Origin: Bryopsis sp. KO-2023
Taxonomy: Eukaryota; Chlorophyta; Ulvophyceae; Bryopsidales; Bryopsidaceae
NCBI GenBank assembly: GCA_030272585.1
Contig: BSYQ01000006.1
Location: 1,203,001-1,267,000 of the forward strand
Length of the DNA stretch: 64,000 nt
Direction: 5' to 3'
The translations under genes and the position numbers were made by a program. The notes below the pieces were generated by a model. That model did not search any database and had not been told where the DNA came from. It was given only the letters and a program-made list of their open reading frames with translations. This document shows, piece after piece, positions 36,762-47,966 of the stretch (its first letter is position 1; every line of letters begins with the position of its first letter).

Positions 36762-39700
36762 TCAGCGAAATAAAGCTGTGATGAAGGTGTTCATGACGAT
36801 GGCCCCCACATTCAAAACCGTGCTCTGCAAAAAAAAAAATCCAAAAAAACAAAAAGGCCATCAGTGAACAGTGACGACCAAAATTATCTGACAATTTGTC
36901 CCCGAATGTTTCTTTTTGGTGGAAAGGGGGGCTGCAGTGAATTCACCTTCGGATAAGACATGCTTTTGCTCAATTTGAGAAAGAAAAAGAAAAAAAAAAA
37001 AACAAGCACAAGAATAAAAATGGCAGCATGATGTTACGCATTGTCAAACAAACCCATAGAGACTTTTCTCAATAATCGCTGGGGGGATTTGGCTTCCTAC
37101 GATAACAATGGTTGGGGCAACATCACCCACTTTCAAACAGCTTATTCAAAACCTTGCCAGAAAAATTTTTAATCCTTTTTTTTTTCTTCTTTTTTTCCGT
37201 TTTCTTTTTTTTGCCTTTTCGAGAGATGCACACCTGGTTATCATAAAACCAAAATGGAAGCTTCTTGGAAAGAATGAACTCTGAAACCAAATCAGGGATG
37301 GTAAAGCAAATCATGACGCCAGCGACCGTCCCCATCAAAGGCAACACCACACACCGAAGCAAATTCTTTCCACCTGCGTTCAACCAAACAGCAATCGAAA
37401 CCTCGTCAGGGGCTGCCGCCCAATTAATGATGACTACTTTAAATAATTATCATTGGTAGTGTTCCTTGATGGAAATAAAATACAATATAATGTTCAAAAA
37501 GAAAAAAAAATACAATATTTAATTTTCATATACAATAAAATATTGTTCCCTCAAGGATGGAGAGGAAGTTACATGACGTCCCTCTATTGTGGAAATAATT
37601 CTGATCGACCGACCCACCACTCTGTTCAGCTATGGTGCCAGTCCCAAAACGTTGCACCCCCAAAAATGAACAAAACGAAGCATTAAGAAATGCAAAACCA
37701 TGTTTTGATTGAGAATAATTGACAGAGGTCAGTTCCTTTTGGAGCCCGACCTTGCTTTCTGCTGTCGTCTGAACTGGCGAACAAAGCTCCGCCATCACTG
37801 GGGGTCAATCCTTCCAGTTTGAAGTAAGAAATCGCAGCACATGACAACATTGCTGGAAAACCGCACCAACACATATTAAGGATGGGATTTTCTTATTACT
37901 TTTTTTTTTCTGTCAATTATTATTTCGATCAAGAGGGGGGCCGTCGAATTCAAATAAGAATATATATTTTCTTGTCTGTTTTCTGCTCCAAACAAAAAGC
38001 CTATTCTTGAAGGAAAAAAATAAGACTGGATAAATTCCTGAAGGAAGAAATATATATGAGGGAGGATAGTCAGCTCTTCCCTTTTTTTAATATCATTTTT
38101 AGCAGTTTTTCGACCATCCAACCCCCCTCTGAGGGTATTCCTTGAAAATGAAATTCTGCAATCAAGAAGGGGGTTTTAGGGCCCACAGGAACCACACTTT
38201 TTCTTCCAGTGTAAAAAAAAAATATCAGCCCGCTTCCGCATCATGTGCCACCATTTTTTTAACAAAAAGAAAAAATTTTAGGACCGAACCAAGGGGGTTG
38301 AGATGGACGATTGTGAATGCACTCACAGGCAATCAAAGGCTGGGTTGCTGCTGTGGTGGTGAAAATCAACGCCCAAGCAAGAAGGAGACCATTCAAAGCC
38401 ACCGCAATCAAAGCGAGTTTGGTTGGCCCAGGACACCACCTGATATTCAAACCCAAACAAACGAATGTATATTTTTTTATCTACAATAATCAGCGAGGGG
38501 TTTGTTAAACAGGTGTTGCTTTCTTTCTTTTATATATATGTTGGTTTTCATGGGAGGTGCCTGTAGTCATCAAAGAAAGAATACCTAAACACTGCAGATG
38601 ATGTGAAAATTTTGGAAAACCTTGAAGAAAACAGAGCACGCGGATTCAAATTGATAAGGAAAAGGTATGTCATTTTTTTCTCCCCTAGGTGCAACACCGT
38701 TGTTTGGTACCTTGGTCTCCATGGCAAGTAAACTGCTTTGTCAGCAAACGCAATATCCTTCGGCACAGATGCTCCACCCTAACAACAAAATCAAATCAAC
38801 TAAATCAGAAAAATTGAAAATTGAAACTATCAACAGCCGGGGGCTGAAAACACCCCTTGCCACGTAACATAACTCCACCCCAAACGCAAAGCCAACCATA
38901 TTTTGCATCCCCGCTCGACCTTCATTACATATTTTCCGACATAAAGAACGCGCGCCAGTGCCAAATATATCAGTCTCATATATATGCTTTCGGCCACAGT
39001 TTCTCTTAAAAGAACAAAAAAAAGGGAAAAAAAAAGATAGGAACACGATTTCGATAAAGAAAAATTCAAGAGGACTGGATGTCAGACTCACCTGCATTCT
39101 TTGCGTCAGTTGACGCATCATCAGCGACGAATGTGCGCTTTCTATTCTTTCCACCAGTGCATCATCCCCAGCAATTTTTGCTTGCCTTAATTTGTTTTTG
39201 TAGACTCGCTGTATATTGTCTGCAGATGTGCTGGGGGGTAAACCCAGGACCTAAAACGAAACACCCCCCACAGATTTTGAATTGCTCCCTATATAAAATG
39301 TTTATAAACTCAATATGTTCTCAATGGAGAAGAAAGAATATCATTTTCCAACACCCCCAACTTTGTACCTTCCAGAACATAAAGAATGGTAGAAGCATAC
39401 ACCTTCATATTTTTCTTTGCATGGACTTTTAGAATTTTTGATTATAAATATTGAATTAATCTGGGAAACTAAAAGGATGAAAAAGGGGAAGGAATTTTGC
39501 ATCTGCTAACTGCCAAATGGTTGGAAAGCAACTTTGCTCCATTCAGACCTTCATCACCTGTAGGTCCTTCTTCGTGGAACAAAAAGATATTTGGGATGAC
39601 TAATCCCACATCTTTGTTTCGGAAAAAAATTCCCCACAGGAAAAAAAACCTTCCTCAACTATGTCTAGAACACCAACACTCCTTTTCGTTTTCACACTGA

Positions 39701-39955
39701 CGATTCGCCCTTCCCTCAGAGGAAACGAAACACGAAAGCCACAAGAGTCGAACACAAGGACACTATATTGCAGTGCCGGGTTGAATCAGAATTCACGCTA
39801 ACCTGGTAGGGGTCTTCTGCACCTCCTGCGCCGGCGGCGGAAGACGCACGGGGGTTTGGCGCCGGCCGTCGAACCGACACGAGACGGGTTCGACGAGCGG
39901 AAAGCGGCGCTGAAGGGAAACGCCCCACGCGACCCAGGGAGACAGGGAGCGCCAT
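36762..39955 (-). CDS. CPP1: CPP1-like plastid chaperone (DUF3353 J-like protein)
   Basis: Seven exons join in frame to 265 residues: 39955-39803, 39250-39092, 38778-38711, 38439-38327, 37852-37751, 37373-37234 and 36824-36762. Residues 1-45 are rich in Arg, Ser and Ala without acidic residues, like a plastid transit peptide. Residues of about 48-104 (DPYQ|VLGLPPSTSADNIQRVY...) match the J-like domain of CPP1, chaperone-like protein of protochlorophyllide oxidoreductase, which stabilises POR and acts at plastid membranes. No HPD motif is present, as expected for this J-like family. VPKDIAFAD and LPWRPR follow, then three or four membrane spans ending STVLNVGAIVMNTFITALFR. Length fits the family. 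No signal peptide precedes the transit-like region. All junction phases agree, which supports the model. Confidence 0.8.
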
Positions 39956-40172
39956 CGTAAACAATCGGAAGCGATTCGCAGGACAGATTGCACGATCACT
40001 TTTTCAATGGAATTCTGTCATCGTACAGAACTCCCCAATGCGTGACGAGGGATTTGGTAACCCGAATATTAAGTACTGTCGCATGAGTTGACTTGTCCTA
40101 GTACTTTACATGTATGTGGTCTTTGCGGAGCAGGTTCCAGCCCCCCTCAACCATCCAACCGCTGAGAGCACG
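39956..40172. promoter_or_regulatory. Short divergent intergenic region, candidate bidirectional promoter
   Basis: 217 bp separate the start codons of the minus-strand CPP1-like gene and the plus-strand O-methyltransferase. No other gene fits, so both promoters or a shared one must lie here or overlap the 5' UTRs. I see no clear TATA box. Confidence 0.5.
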
Positions 40173-41421
40173 ATGACTTCAACCATCTCGACACCTACCG
40201 AAACTTCCCAAGAGGCGGCGGCCGCCGATCCGAAGGTCCTGTTCGACATCGGCGTCGCAACTTGGTCTTCCAGCATCTTGCGCGTATTCTGCTCGCTGGG
40301 AGTTCCGGAACGATTGGCCGATGGCCCCAAGACCTCTGAACAACTCGCAGAAGAATGCGGGGCGAACGCCTCCCTGATGTTTCGTTTTCTACGGTCGGCG
40401 ACCATGACTGGAGTGTGCGCTCAGACGGAAGGCACCACCTTCGAATTGACTGCTTTGGGGCAGTATTGCAGGGATGATCACCCGCGATCTCTGAACGGTT
40501 TTTTGCTCCTGGTCGCATCGCCAGAATATCTGAAGTGCTGGAGTCACCTAGAACATGTGGTTAAAACCGGGGAAACGGCGATCATGCCTGCGCTAGGGAT
40601 CGAGAGCTACTTCGATCTCTTCAAAATCCAGCCTTCGCACACCAAGATCTTCGCGAAAGGGATGAAAGGTTTCATGACTGCGCCGTCTGCCATAGCGAAG
40701 TCCTCCGCATTCGCCGGGCTGACAAAGTTTTACGACATAGGCGCCGGCCCGGGAGAGCTCACCACAGAACTCTTGAGGATGCATCCAAGCATGCAAGGTG
40801 TAGAACTGTTGAACATCAACATACAAAACTTCGTGGCTCCAAAACAGCATAAATATGTTTATTCACCACCAGATCCTTCTCTCCTCTTAGATCATCCAAT
40901 CACGGATAAGGATCCTTCAGAACCTCTGCCTGAATCGATTTTGAAAGCTGACATTCCATTGGTCTGTGTTTTTTCATCTGTTTGTTCCGCAAGGCGTGAC
41001 GTGCGACTTGCCTGTGGTGGTGGCGACAGTGGAAATCCCGGAGGACCTCAAGGATCGCTGCACATCTCAAGTTTGGAATTTCCTGACCGGTGATTTCAAC
41101 GCCATCTCTGGAGGGGACGGCTACATTCTCAAACACATCATTCACAACTGGGACGACGAATCCTGTGTCAAAATACTGTCTAAAATTGCCCAAGCGATGC
41201 TTCCTGGTGGGAAAGTGTTCGTGATTGAATCAGGTCCGGTGCCTCCAGACAACACTCCCCATTTTTCCAAAATAATGGACATGAATATGGCTGTGTTGAC
41301 TGGGGCGAAGGAGAGGACGACGGAGGAGCACAGCAGTTTGTTTGGACAGGCAGGGCTGAAGCTGGAGGATGTTGAGATATTGGATGAGGCATTGTGTGTG
41401 TTGACAGCAGTAAAGCAATGA
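40173..41421 (+). CDS. Family-2 (COMT/HIOMT-type) O-methyltransferase
   Basis: Two exons, 40173-40797 and 40994-41421, joined through G|GTGTAG and GCAAG|GC, give 350 residues. Residues of about 25-120 form the helical dimerisation domain of the family (LFDIGVATWSSSILRVF; LTALGQYCRDDHPRSL). SAM motif I is DIGAGPGELTTELL near residue 187. The catalytic His sits in LKHIIHNWDDESC near residue 258, matching the (L)K..(L)H.W.D signature. It should transfer a methyl group from S-adenosylmethionine to a hydroxyl of a small aromatic substrate; the substrate cannot be told. No targeting peptide, so probably cytosolic. It is head to head with the CPP1-like gene and converges on the small gene at 42444. 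A decayed copy of its 3' end lies at 8480-8975. Confidence 0.85.
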
Positions 41422-42940
41422 TCAAGGAAAAATCAGAGGAAGTTTCCTATTGTTGTTAGAGGATGGGTAGCATTGGAGCGTGCATTTGGGTGCCAATTGA
41501 AGTGGGCGACTGGACTTCTGAGTCGAATTGAATTGAGTAGAGTAGAACGGTGGTGCTGGTGACTCTTGATTGAACTGGATAAAAGGAATCCTTGTTTCAT
41601 GTTCAAAAATGGTGCAGGTTGAGTTGGCAGTGTTGTAGTTTTTGGTAATTTAGGTAGTGGGATTTGATGTTGCAACTACTTTTTTTATAATATTGAATTT
41701 GACATGGATGGATTTTATCTCCAACAGAATGAACTTTTATTTCACCCACTGTTGCAGTGGTTGCTTTAGAAAAAGATGCCAGAAAACGATTTGCTACTAC
41801 ATCAGTGAAATACCAAATCTCATTTACAAAGGTTGACAATGCAATAAAATGGACTAGCATTTAATTGAAAAGACAACCAGCATAAAAACACCCGACTTTT
41901 CTTTTTTTTTTTCCAACACCCTCCAGTTCCAGCCCCCACCTGTGTTTTTTTCAACCCTTCTTCTAACCCTCCACGATCCATCCCATATTTTTTTCTCAAT
42001 ACATATATATTTTTTTTTTCTGAACATGCTCTGAGCAAAATCAGGCAAAAAGTGTTCATCCCCTCCCCTCCATGTAAGAAAAAAGAAACCCTCAGAATTC
42101 GCACCGTCAGCACCAGTAACCTTGCTTGGCCGTGCAACAATGGAGTGCTTTACATTCGGGGAAAGCAACTAATCTTTTACCTGGTAAAACGAGAATTGTT
42201 GACCACTAGCACCAGCGAAATCTCCCCCATCCATCATATCTCTGTTCTCAAACAGCTCAATCCATGTTGTTGTTCAATATCGATGTTCAATGCATCCCTC
42301 CATCCCTTTTACTTTGAAGAGAGCAATCAAAACCTATTAAAACCTATTGCTGTCTATAACATAGACATGAAGTGTCCCCCTCCTTGGTCTGCTATCTTTT
42401 TTCCGATAGCGATTCTGCCCTTTGGTTGGAGCTCCGTTTTTCTTTACCGCATTTTTCTGAAGGATCTTCGGATACGCTTACGGAAGCGTTCGTATTCCGC
42501 TTCCATGTCTTGCTTGGCACCATCTTCCTCGACCTCTTCTCTGTGGCGCACCACCCCCCTTTGTGGGGCAACCTCCTCGATTGCCTGGTGTCCATCTTCC
42601 CGATCGGTGTTTCGTTGGGCTTCAGCACGCCCAAGAACGCGCGTGATCTGGTCGATTTCGTGCTTCACGGTCAAAAACAAACGTTAACACAACATAAAAC
42701 AGAAACCCAATCAAGAAAAAAACGAGAAACACGAAGGCGAGACTTTCCACTTACAGCGAGGTTTGTGATGTCCGTTAACCCTCCTTGTCGCCTGATGCGA
42801 ACCAGCTCGCGCAAATTCTTCAAGCGCTCGCACAGGCTGTCGACGAGGATGTCGATTGCTTCGTCGATCCAGTCCATCGAAACGCGACCGCTGGCGAAGC
42901 TGAAAGGAAAACTCTCCGTATAACCAAAAAAAAGCTTTAC
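41185..42940 (-). repeat. Inverted segmental duplication, copy 2 (partner 7300-8975)
   Basis: It contains the 3' exon of the intact methyltransferase, its 3' flank, and the second small gene. Order and relative orientation match the partner read in reverse complement. This copy lies next to the full methyltransferase and is therefore the likely source. Confidence 0.7.
42444..42877 (-). CDS. Two-exon small charged protein of unknown function, copy 2
   Basis: Exon 1 is 42877-42755 (41 residues, GTAAGTG donor) and exon 2 is 42662-42444 (72 residues and stop), giving 113 residues. It is a paralogue of the gene at 7368-7811. The start reads MDWIDEAIDILVDSL and the end RFRKRIRRSFRKMR; the intron position, phase and first six donor bases are unchanged. 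Exon 2 is four codons shorter. Many substitutions between the copies are conservative (I/V, D/E, K/R), which suggests constraint on both. The protein is strongly charged, probably helical, and has no recognised domain. It faces the 3' end of the methyltransferase. Confidence 0.65.
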
Positions 42941-42959
42941 ACTCTATATATATATGAAA

Positions 42960-44007
42960 CCCACTGGGAATCGACGATGTCTTTTCCCCACCTCTCCACT
43001 TTCCTCCATATTGCACAAAAACAAATAACCTTCCCCAATCTTCGTCACCTTGAACCACAGCATGGATTCTCCCCCCCTCCTATAGCAACAGCTATCCTCC
43101 TCTCCATCAGCTCAGTCATTCTCTGCTCAATTTCTTTGATCGATTCGCTCGCCTTTTCAGACATCGCGTTTCTTTCGGACTCCAGCAGCCCCTTCGAACA
43201 GCCCACCTCCTGCTCCAACCTAGAAATCGTGCTGGAATCTCGTTTTCTCCTGTATTTCCTTTCCAAAATCAGTTCCTTTTCAACCCCCCCCCCCTCCCAT
43301 CTCCTGATTGAGGGTCCCCCCGCAACTCTCATCTGTTTTTTTTTGCAACACGCCTTCCTTCCAGAATATAAAGTGCATCATCGTTTTCTGACACCAAGCT
43401 CACAATCAAGCCCTTTCTATTTCCAACTGAAAAATGAATGAATAAAGAATAAAGAATATATACCTCTGCTCCCTCACGAACTCCATGGTACACAAACCTG
43501 GCAAAAAAAAAGAAAGAAATAACAGGATCCATGAATAATAAATCCTTTCCCTTGCTGCACTTGAATACCCTCCTCCAGAATCCAGTCGACAAAAACTGAC
43601 CCTGCTCTGATTTCCTTCAATTCCACCCTGTCCTCAATTGACCGAAGCTCATTCTGTGCATTCATTCGGTACCACAATTCCTCTTTTCCTCAAAGGTGCA
43701 CAAAACCCACTGAGGATCAACGGAATCTTTTTCTATCACCAGCATTTTCCTGCAAAAAATTTTCCGACCTTCTCCCCCCCGAAAAAAAAAAAAAAAGAAA
43801 AGCCTTGCTCAGGGGGGTGAGAATCCAGAAAAGCTTTACCAAAAAGCAACTTGACCTGGAGGTGTTGCAGGGTGGCATCCTCTCTGGCTGGTGCTCTCCC
43901 CTATCACGGTGCCAAAGTTGGTGGTAAAGCTCAAGCTTAACTTCTTGTTTGTCAGTTTCGAGAGCTTTTGAGAGCGTGGAAAGGCCCTTTCTTTCCGGGA
44001 AAGACAT
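42960..44007 (-). CDS. Possible multi-exon coiled-coil gene (uncertain)
   Basis: Several short open stretches with plausible splice borders line up on the minus strand: from an ATG at 44007 to about 43859, 43677-43560, 43430-43345 and 43332-43045. The last contains TISRLEQEVGCSKGLLESER followed by more heptad-like sequence, a probable coiled coil. Reading frames compete in the first part, and I could not find one set of junctions that phases throughout. It could be a real gene, a pseudogene or chance ORFs in a region of low-complexity introns. No family is recognised. Confidence 0.3.
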
Positions 44008-45139
44008 GATAGACGACTTTATGTTACGCCCACAGAGTTGGTTAGGCTCGCGGTCTTCTGACGACTATATTGTTGGCTCCTCGAGGTGGATAATTGTACA
44101 TACATTCGAGAGCTTAGACGGGGAGCACAAACTTTGTGAAGGCGTTTCGCTATCGCCTTAAGTCTACTTTTTGCACTTGTAACAAGTTGGTTTGGACAAA
44201 GAGGTTCCATCCCGTACTCCACAGCAGTACAAATGCAGATGAACCTGATGAACGCTGGAGAAGGACTGTTCTTGTAAGGAACAGTCAATGCACTCTCAGG
44301 AAGCAAAAATACAAAAACTTTGATGATCCTCAAGCTGAAGTTGGCTTTACAATCACCACGACTCCCTTAAGATCTGCTGCACAGCTCCTTAATTAAGGAG
44401 ATGGTTATAACCATCTCAGTAACCCAGTCAAACCTGGATCTTGTCCACCCATTCCTATCGATCCAGTAAACCCATTAAACGTTACACGACCAAGAACCGA
44501 AATTGTTTCTGGGCGAAAATACAATATCCCTTTCCAGAGTAAAGTTAGTTTTTTTTTTGGTGTTGTAATTTTCCTTGTTTGAGATTTCTTTCTTCAGCTT
44601 TGATTGTTAAGGAACACATTACAATGACTCTGCTCAAGCTCTGCGATCTATAAAAAGTCATGAAACAAGTCCCGTGATTTTTGAAAAGTCATCATAAGAT
44701 CATTTCTTAAAAAGTTCACAATCAAGCACAATATCAACTCAACCTCTACTGATTCCAATATTCAAATAACACAAGCTACTTTAACCAAAAGAGACAGACA
44801 AAAAGAAAATGTTACAGGAATGAATGATCCTTGTGTTGCGGTCAACAAATACACCCATTGCCAGCTGTCGTTAGCCCAGCCACTGCTGAATGTTGTTTTT
44901 CAATCGTTCAATCTCAACTAACAAACAAACAAACAAACAACATTTACATTGTGTAGGAGATGCCGCTCTCCTATTACAACGAATATATAATGATCCAATC
45001 TATTCCCATAGAATCAATTGTCTAATCTGAATTGCCTTTCGTAAATAAAAAGCCACCCGATAAATGTTTTGTTGATTAAAAAACCCTTTGATATTTCGAA
45101 AAACAAACAAATCCGAAAATGATCTTCTTAAACCATTAT
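44008..45139. other. Intergenic, left flank of retroelement copy A
   Basis: No supported gene. A plus-strand ORF at 44136-44396 lacks recognisable features. The stretch ends CATTAT, directly before the LTR at 45140. Confidence 0.35.
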
Positions 45140-45171
45140 TGATAAGGGGGTCTAGGACCCCGAGACACAAG

Positions 45172-45208
<37 letters not shown>

Positions 45209-45311
45209 TCACTGGGAAGATTAATTTTTACAGGAGGGCCCCCTGCCCTATAAACCCTGTCGTACTCCCAATTGTACTACAACATCACCCTAAACCCGAG
45301 TTCAACTATCA
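45140..45311 (-). repeat. 3' LTR of copy A, about 172 bp
   Basis: It begins TGATAAGGGG and ends AACTATCA on the plus strand, so it is bounded by TGATA/TATCA inverted ends. It contains a (CA)n(GA)n tract and is closely similar to 53904-54073. A run of ten C (45318-45327; a G run in the sense strand) lies 6 nt from its inner edge and may be the polypurine tract. The length rests on the terminal repeats, since no 5' LTR is in the window. Confidence 0.65.
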
Positions 45312-45594
45312 ATTTGTCCCCCCCCCCACGAGAGGGTGTCCACACCCGTCACAACCCTGGAAAGAAAGAAAGAAAAAGGTCGAACTAGAAGAAAAAGAAA
45401 CCCCAAACAAACCCACAACAAAAACCCCAACTAAACGACAAACAAACCCCAAACAAACCCATGAAAAATCCCAAACCAAACCCATGCTCAACCCCACAGA
45501 AAAACCCCGTTCTGTCTTGAGGCTTGGTCTCTGGCTTGGACGGTAGCTTGGTCTCCGGCTTGGTCTGCTTTTCGTTGTCACTCCAGAAGCCATC

Positions 45595-47370
45595 TCAGTC
45601 AGCACCCATGGCTGGTGCCTCAGCTGGTTCCGCAGCTGGTTCATCGACTGGTTCTGCCACCAAGTCGATCGGAGGCTCGTCCTCATCCACATCCAAAGGA
45701 GGGAAATCCTCATCCAAAGGTGGAGGAAGAGGTCCCAAAGACGAGGGCTCCGAGGATGGACTCCTGCTGGACACGGAAGGATTTTTTCCTTCGTCCTGTT
45801 TTGGGTCTTGTTCTCCTTTTGTTCCTGGTTCGGGTGTTCTCTCTTTTTCTTGCTTCTCATACTCCTCCGCCCACCTTTTCACCAACGGACCCAAGCGCTT
45901 CAGGGCAAGGCCTTTCGGAAAGCCCATGTCCCTTCTCAAGCACTGATAGCACTCGGTTAGAGTCTGGGTCGTGGGTGGAGCCTGAAGGAGTGGCTGGAAG
46001 TCGGGCTCGCGCATGTCCAAATGAAGGTCCTTCAGCTGAACCTGTGGCGGATCTATTCGCTGTTCCTGCCACACCCCGTATAAGCGCACGAGGATTATCA
46101 TGAGATTCCAGTGGGTTCGGCACACCGTGTGGCTTGTGCATGTGGTGATCACGTAGCTATCCGCCAGAGCCGGCGGCGAATAGCACCACAAACAGATCGG
46201 CGGCTTTTCCCCACGCCTGTCCTTGAATCTCTTTGACATGTCGGCGAGCGCCTCCTCTTCCTCTCTCTCCTTCCTTTTCTTGGGCGCCGACTTTTCGTCG
46301 GTCTTTCCACCGGTCTGTCCCCCGGTCAGGTCGCGGATTCTCCTTGGTTGTGGCTCTGAGATCATATCGTCGGCGACGTCGGGAATTTCAAAGTGCCCCG
46401 GTGCACGACTTCTGATTCTCTCCAGCGTTCTGTCCACCTGCGTATAGTCATACCCGGCTAGCCGGTGGTTCACCGGAACATTCCCTTTGCCGTAGTAGAC
46501 AGGCTCCTCTCCGTCTCTGATCGCAGCAGCAGCTCCAGCACCCTGTTCAAGGATATCGTCCATCGTCGCCCGACAAAGGTTTTCCACGTAGTCCCCAAGA
46601 CGTGCGGGAACGCTGTGGAGCAACCGGCTCATCAACCCGGACTGTGCCTCAGACGAGTACACAGCCGTTTGCCAGGCCGACCTTTCGTCTGTGGACGTCA
46701 GGTGCGGCTGCTGTTTCGTCAGCTGCGCTTTCAGCTTTTTCTGCGTCTGGTTCGCAGAATCGAGCTCCTTTTGAAGCTGTTTCACCTCCTGCTCAGCGGT
46801 TCCTCTCGCCTGCCGGGCGATTTCCAGATCGTGTTCAAGCTTCGTTACTTGATCGCAGAGTCGTTGTGCTGCACCCTCGAACTTTCTCAAGTGCTTCTCT
46901 GCCTGATCCGCCCGCGCGCGTTGTGCGTCGCGTTCTGCACGGAGTTCCAACACATCGTCTTGTAACCGTTGACACCTAGCTTGGAGAGTAGCTGGGTCGG
47001 CGTCTCGGTCGAGTGTTTTTCCTGTTCTGGAACTAGGTTTTTCCGGCAGTTTTTCCGGCAACTCTGTCGGTGGGCGGATCACGATCTTTGAGGTTCCTTT
47101 CAGCAGCGATGTTTCGAAGTTCCGAAGTTTCGAAAGCACCGAAGGAGGTGGGAGAGTTTTCATGAGCTTCGCCTTAGGTGGTGTGATAAGTGGTTTGGGT
47201 TCCCCTCTGGGTGGGCGAGCGTCGGCGAGACTTCCACTCTGTTCCTTTCCGCTTTTCTCGCCGCCACTGCCTTTTGTTTTTCCGCTTCCACCCAGTTGTT
47301 TTCCACTAGACTCCTTTCCTTCAACCCCCTTATCACCACTGCACCACATGATCGGGCTGTGCTTTGGCAT
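45595..47370 (-). CDS. Retroelement third ORF, coiled-coil Cys/His protein, copy A
   Basis: 591 residues between pol and the 3' LTR, where some elements carry an env-like gene; here there is no signal peptide or membrane span. Residues 1-120 are basic and Ser/Gly/Pro-rich, 125-220 form a strong coiled coil (ARCQRLQDDVLELRAERDAQ), PKKRK at 364-368 resembles a nuclear localisation signal, and 393-420 hold C-x2-C-x14-C-x2-H-x2-C-x2-H, a zinc-finger-like cluster; CYQC follows at 474-477. The tail is acidic and proline-rich. The product is conserved in copy B with few changes. I recognise no family; chaperone, regulatory or targeting roles are all conceivable. Expression must be by a separate promoter or splicing, since almost 600 nt separate it from pol. 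Confidence 0.8.
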   Translation of the reverse strand: MPKHSPIMWCSGDKGVEGKESSGKQLGGSGKTKGSGGEKSGKEQSGSLADARPPRGEPKPLITPPKAKLMKTLPPPSVLSKLRNFETSLLKGTSKIVIRPPTELPEKLPEKPSSRTGKTLDRDADPATLQARCQRLQDDVLELRAERDAQRARADQAEKHLRKFEGAAQRLCDQVTKLEHDLEIARQARGTAEQEVKQLQKELDSANQTQKKLKAQLTKQQPHLTSTDERSAWQTAVYSSEAQSGLMSRLLHSVPARLGDYVENLCRATMDDILEQGAGAAAAIRDGEEPVYYGKGNVPVNHRLAGYDYTQVDRTLERIRSRAPGHFEIPDVADDMISEPQPRRIRDLTGGQTGGKTDEKSAPKKRKEREEEEALADMSKRFKDRRGEKPPICLWCYSPPALADSYVITTCTSHTVCRTHWNLMIILVRLYGVWQEQRIDPPQVQLKDLHLDMREPDFQPLLQAPPTTQTLTECYQCLRRDMGFPKGLALKRLGPLVKRWAEEYEKQEKERTPEPGTKGEQDPKQDEGKNPSVSSRSPSSEPSSLGPLPPPLDEDFPPLDVDEDEPPIDLVAEPVDEPAAEPAEAPAMGAD

Positions 47371-47966
47371 TCTCTTTTTCTGGCTGCGCTTAGTTCTCCG
47401 ACTAGTCTCCGACTTTTCCGTATGCGCGCCGAGAATAACCAGGACAAAATGATCGCAAGTCCGCTTTAAGATACGCTAGGCGTATTAGCTAACGTACCTC
47501 GGTAACGTGACACTCTATGGAGGTCGCCGTCACCACACGGGTTTGTGCCTATTTGATTTTACCCTAACTTGCTTATGTCAACTCAGTTCCACCTGCGGCG
47601 CAATCACGTGACCTCCAGGTCGGACATTAACCCATCACTTGATCCAATGTCCCCATCACCTGTTGTCAGTCGCTATGAGCGTGTGAGTTGTGCGTTAGGT
47701 AAACCTCCCCGGAAAGAAAACTGACCCCTAGCCCGTCCTGCGAACCGTCCACAGTTCTGTCACGGGAAAAGATAGCAACCCGTTCGCCGGAAAAGATGGA
47801 AACTTTCCCTAGGAAAAGATGGAAGTTCTACTTGGTGCTCTTTTCCTAAGTCTTTTTGGTATCCCATCTGGATAACGTTCCAAATCGACTTTCTCGGCTT
47901 AATATTTTCCCCCAGCTGGAAGGATAGTATTAAGTCGAGCGTGAACAGAGTGGTAATGATCCCTGT
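47371..47966 (-). other. pol to third-ORF spacer, copy A
   Basis: Non-coding between the pol stop and the third ORF. On the plus strand it repeats GGAAAAGATGGAA-like motifs (47765-47830), also present in the 5' leader of copy B near 63745. It lacks about 24 bp found in copy B near 56590. Confidence 0.6.

Noticed and set aside
45615..46103. Plus-strand ORFs overlapping the third ORF, gag and pol
   Set aside because: They are antisense shadows of well-supported minus-strand retroelement genes, with low-complexity Ser/Pro/Arg content.
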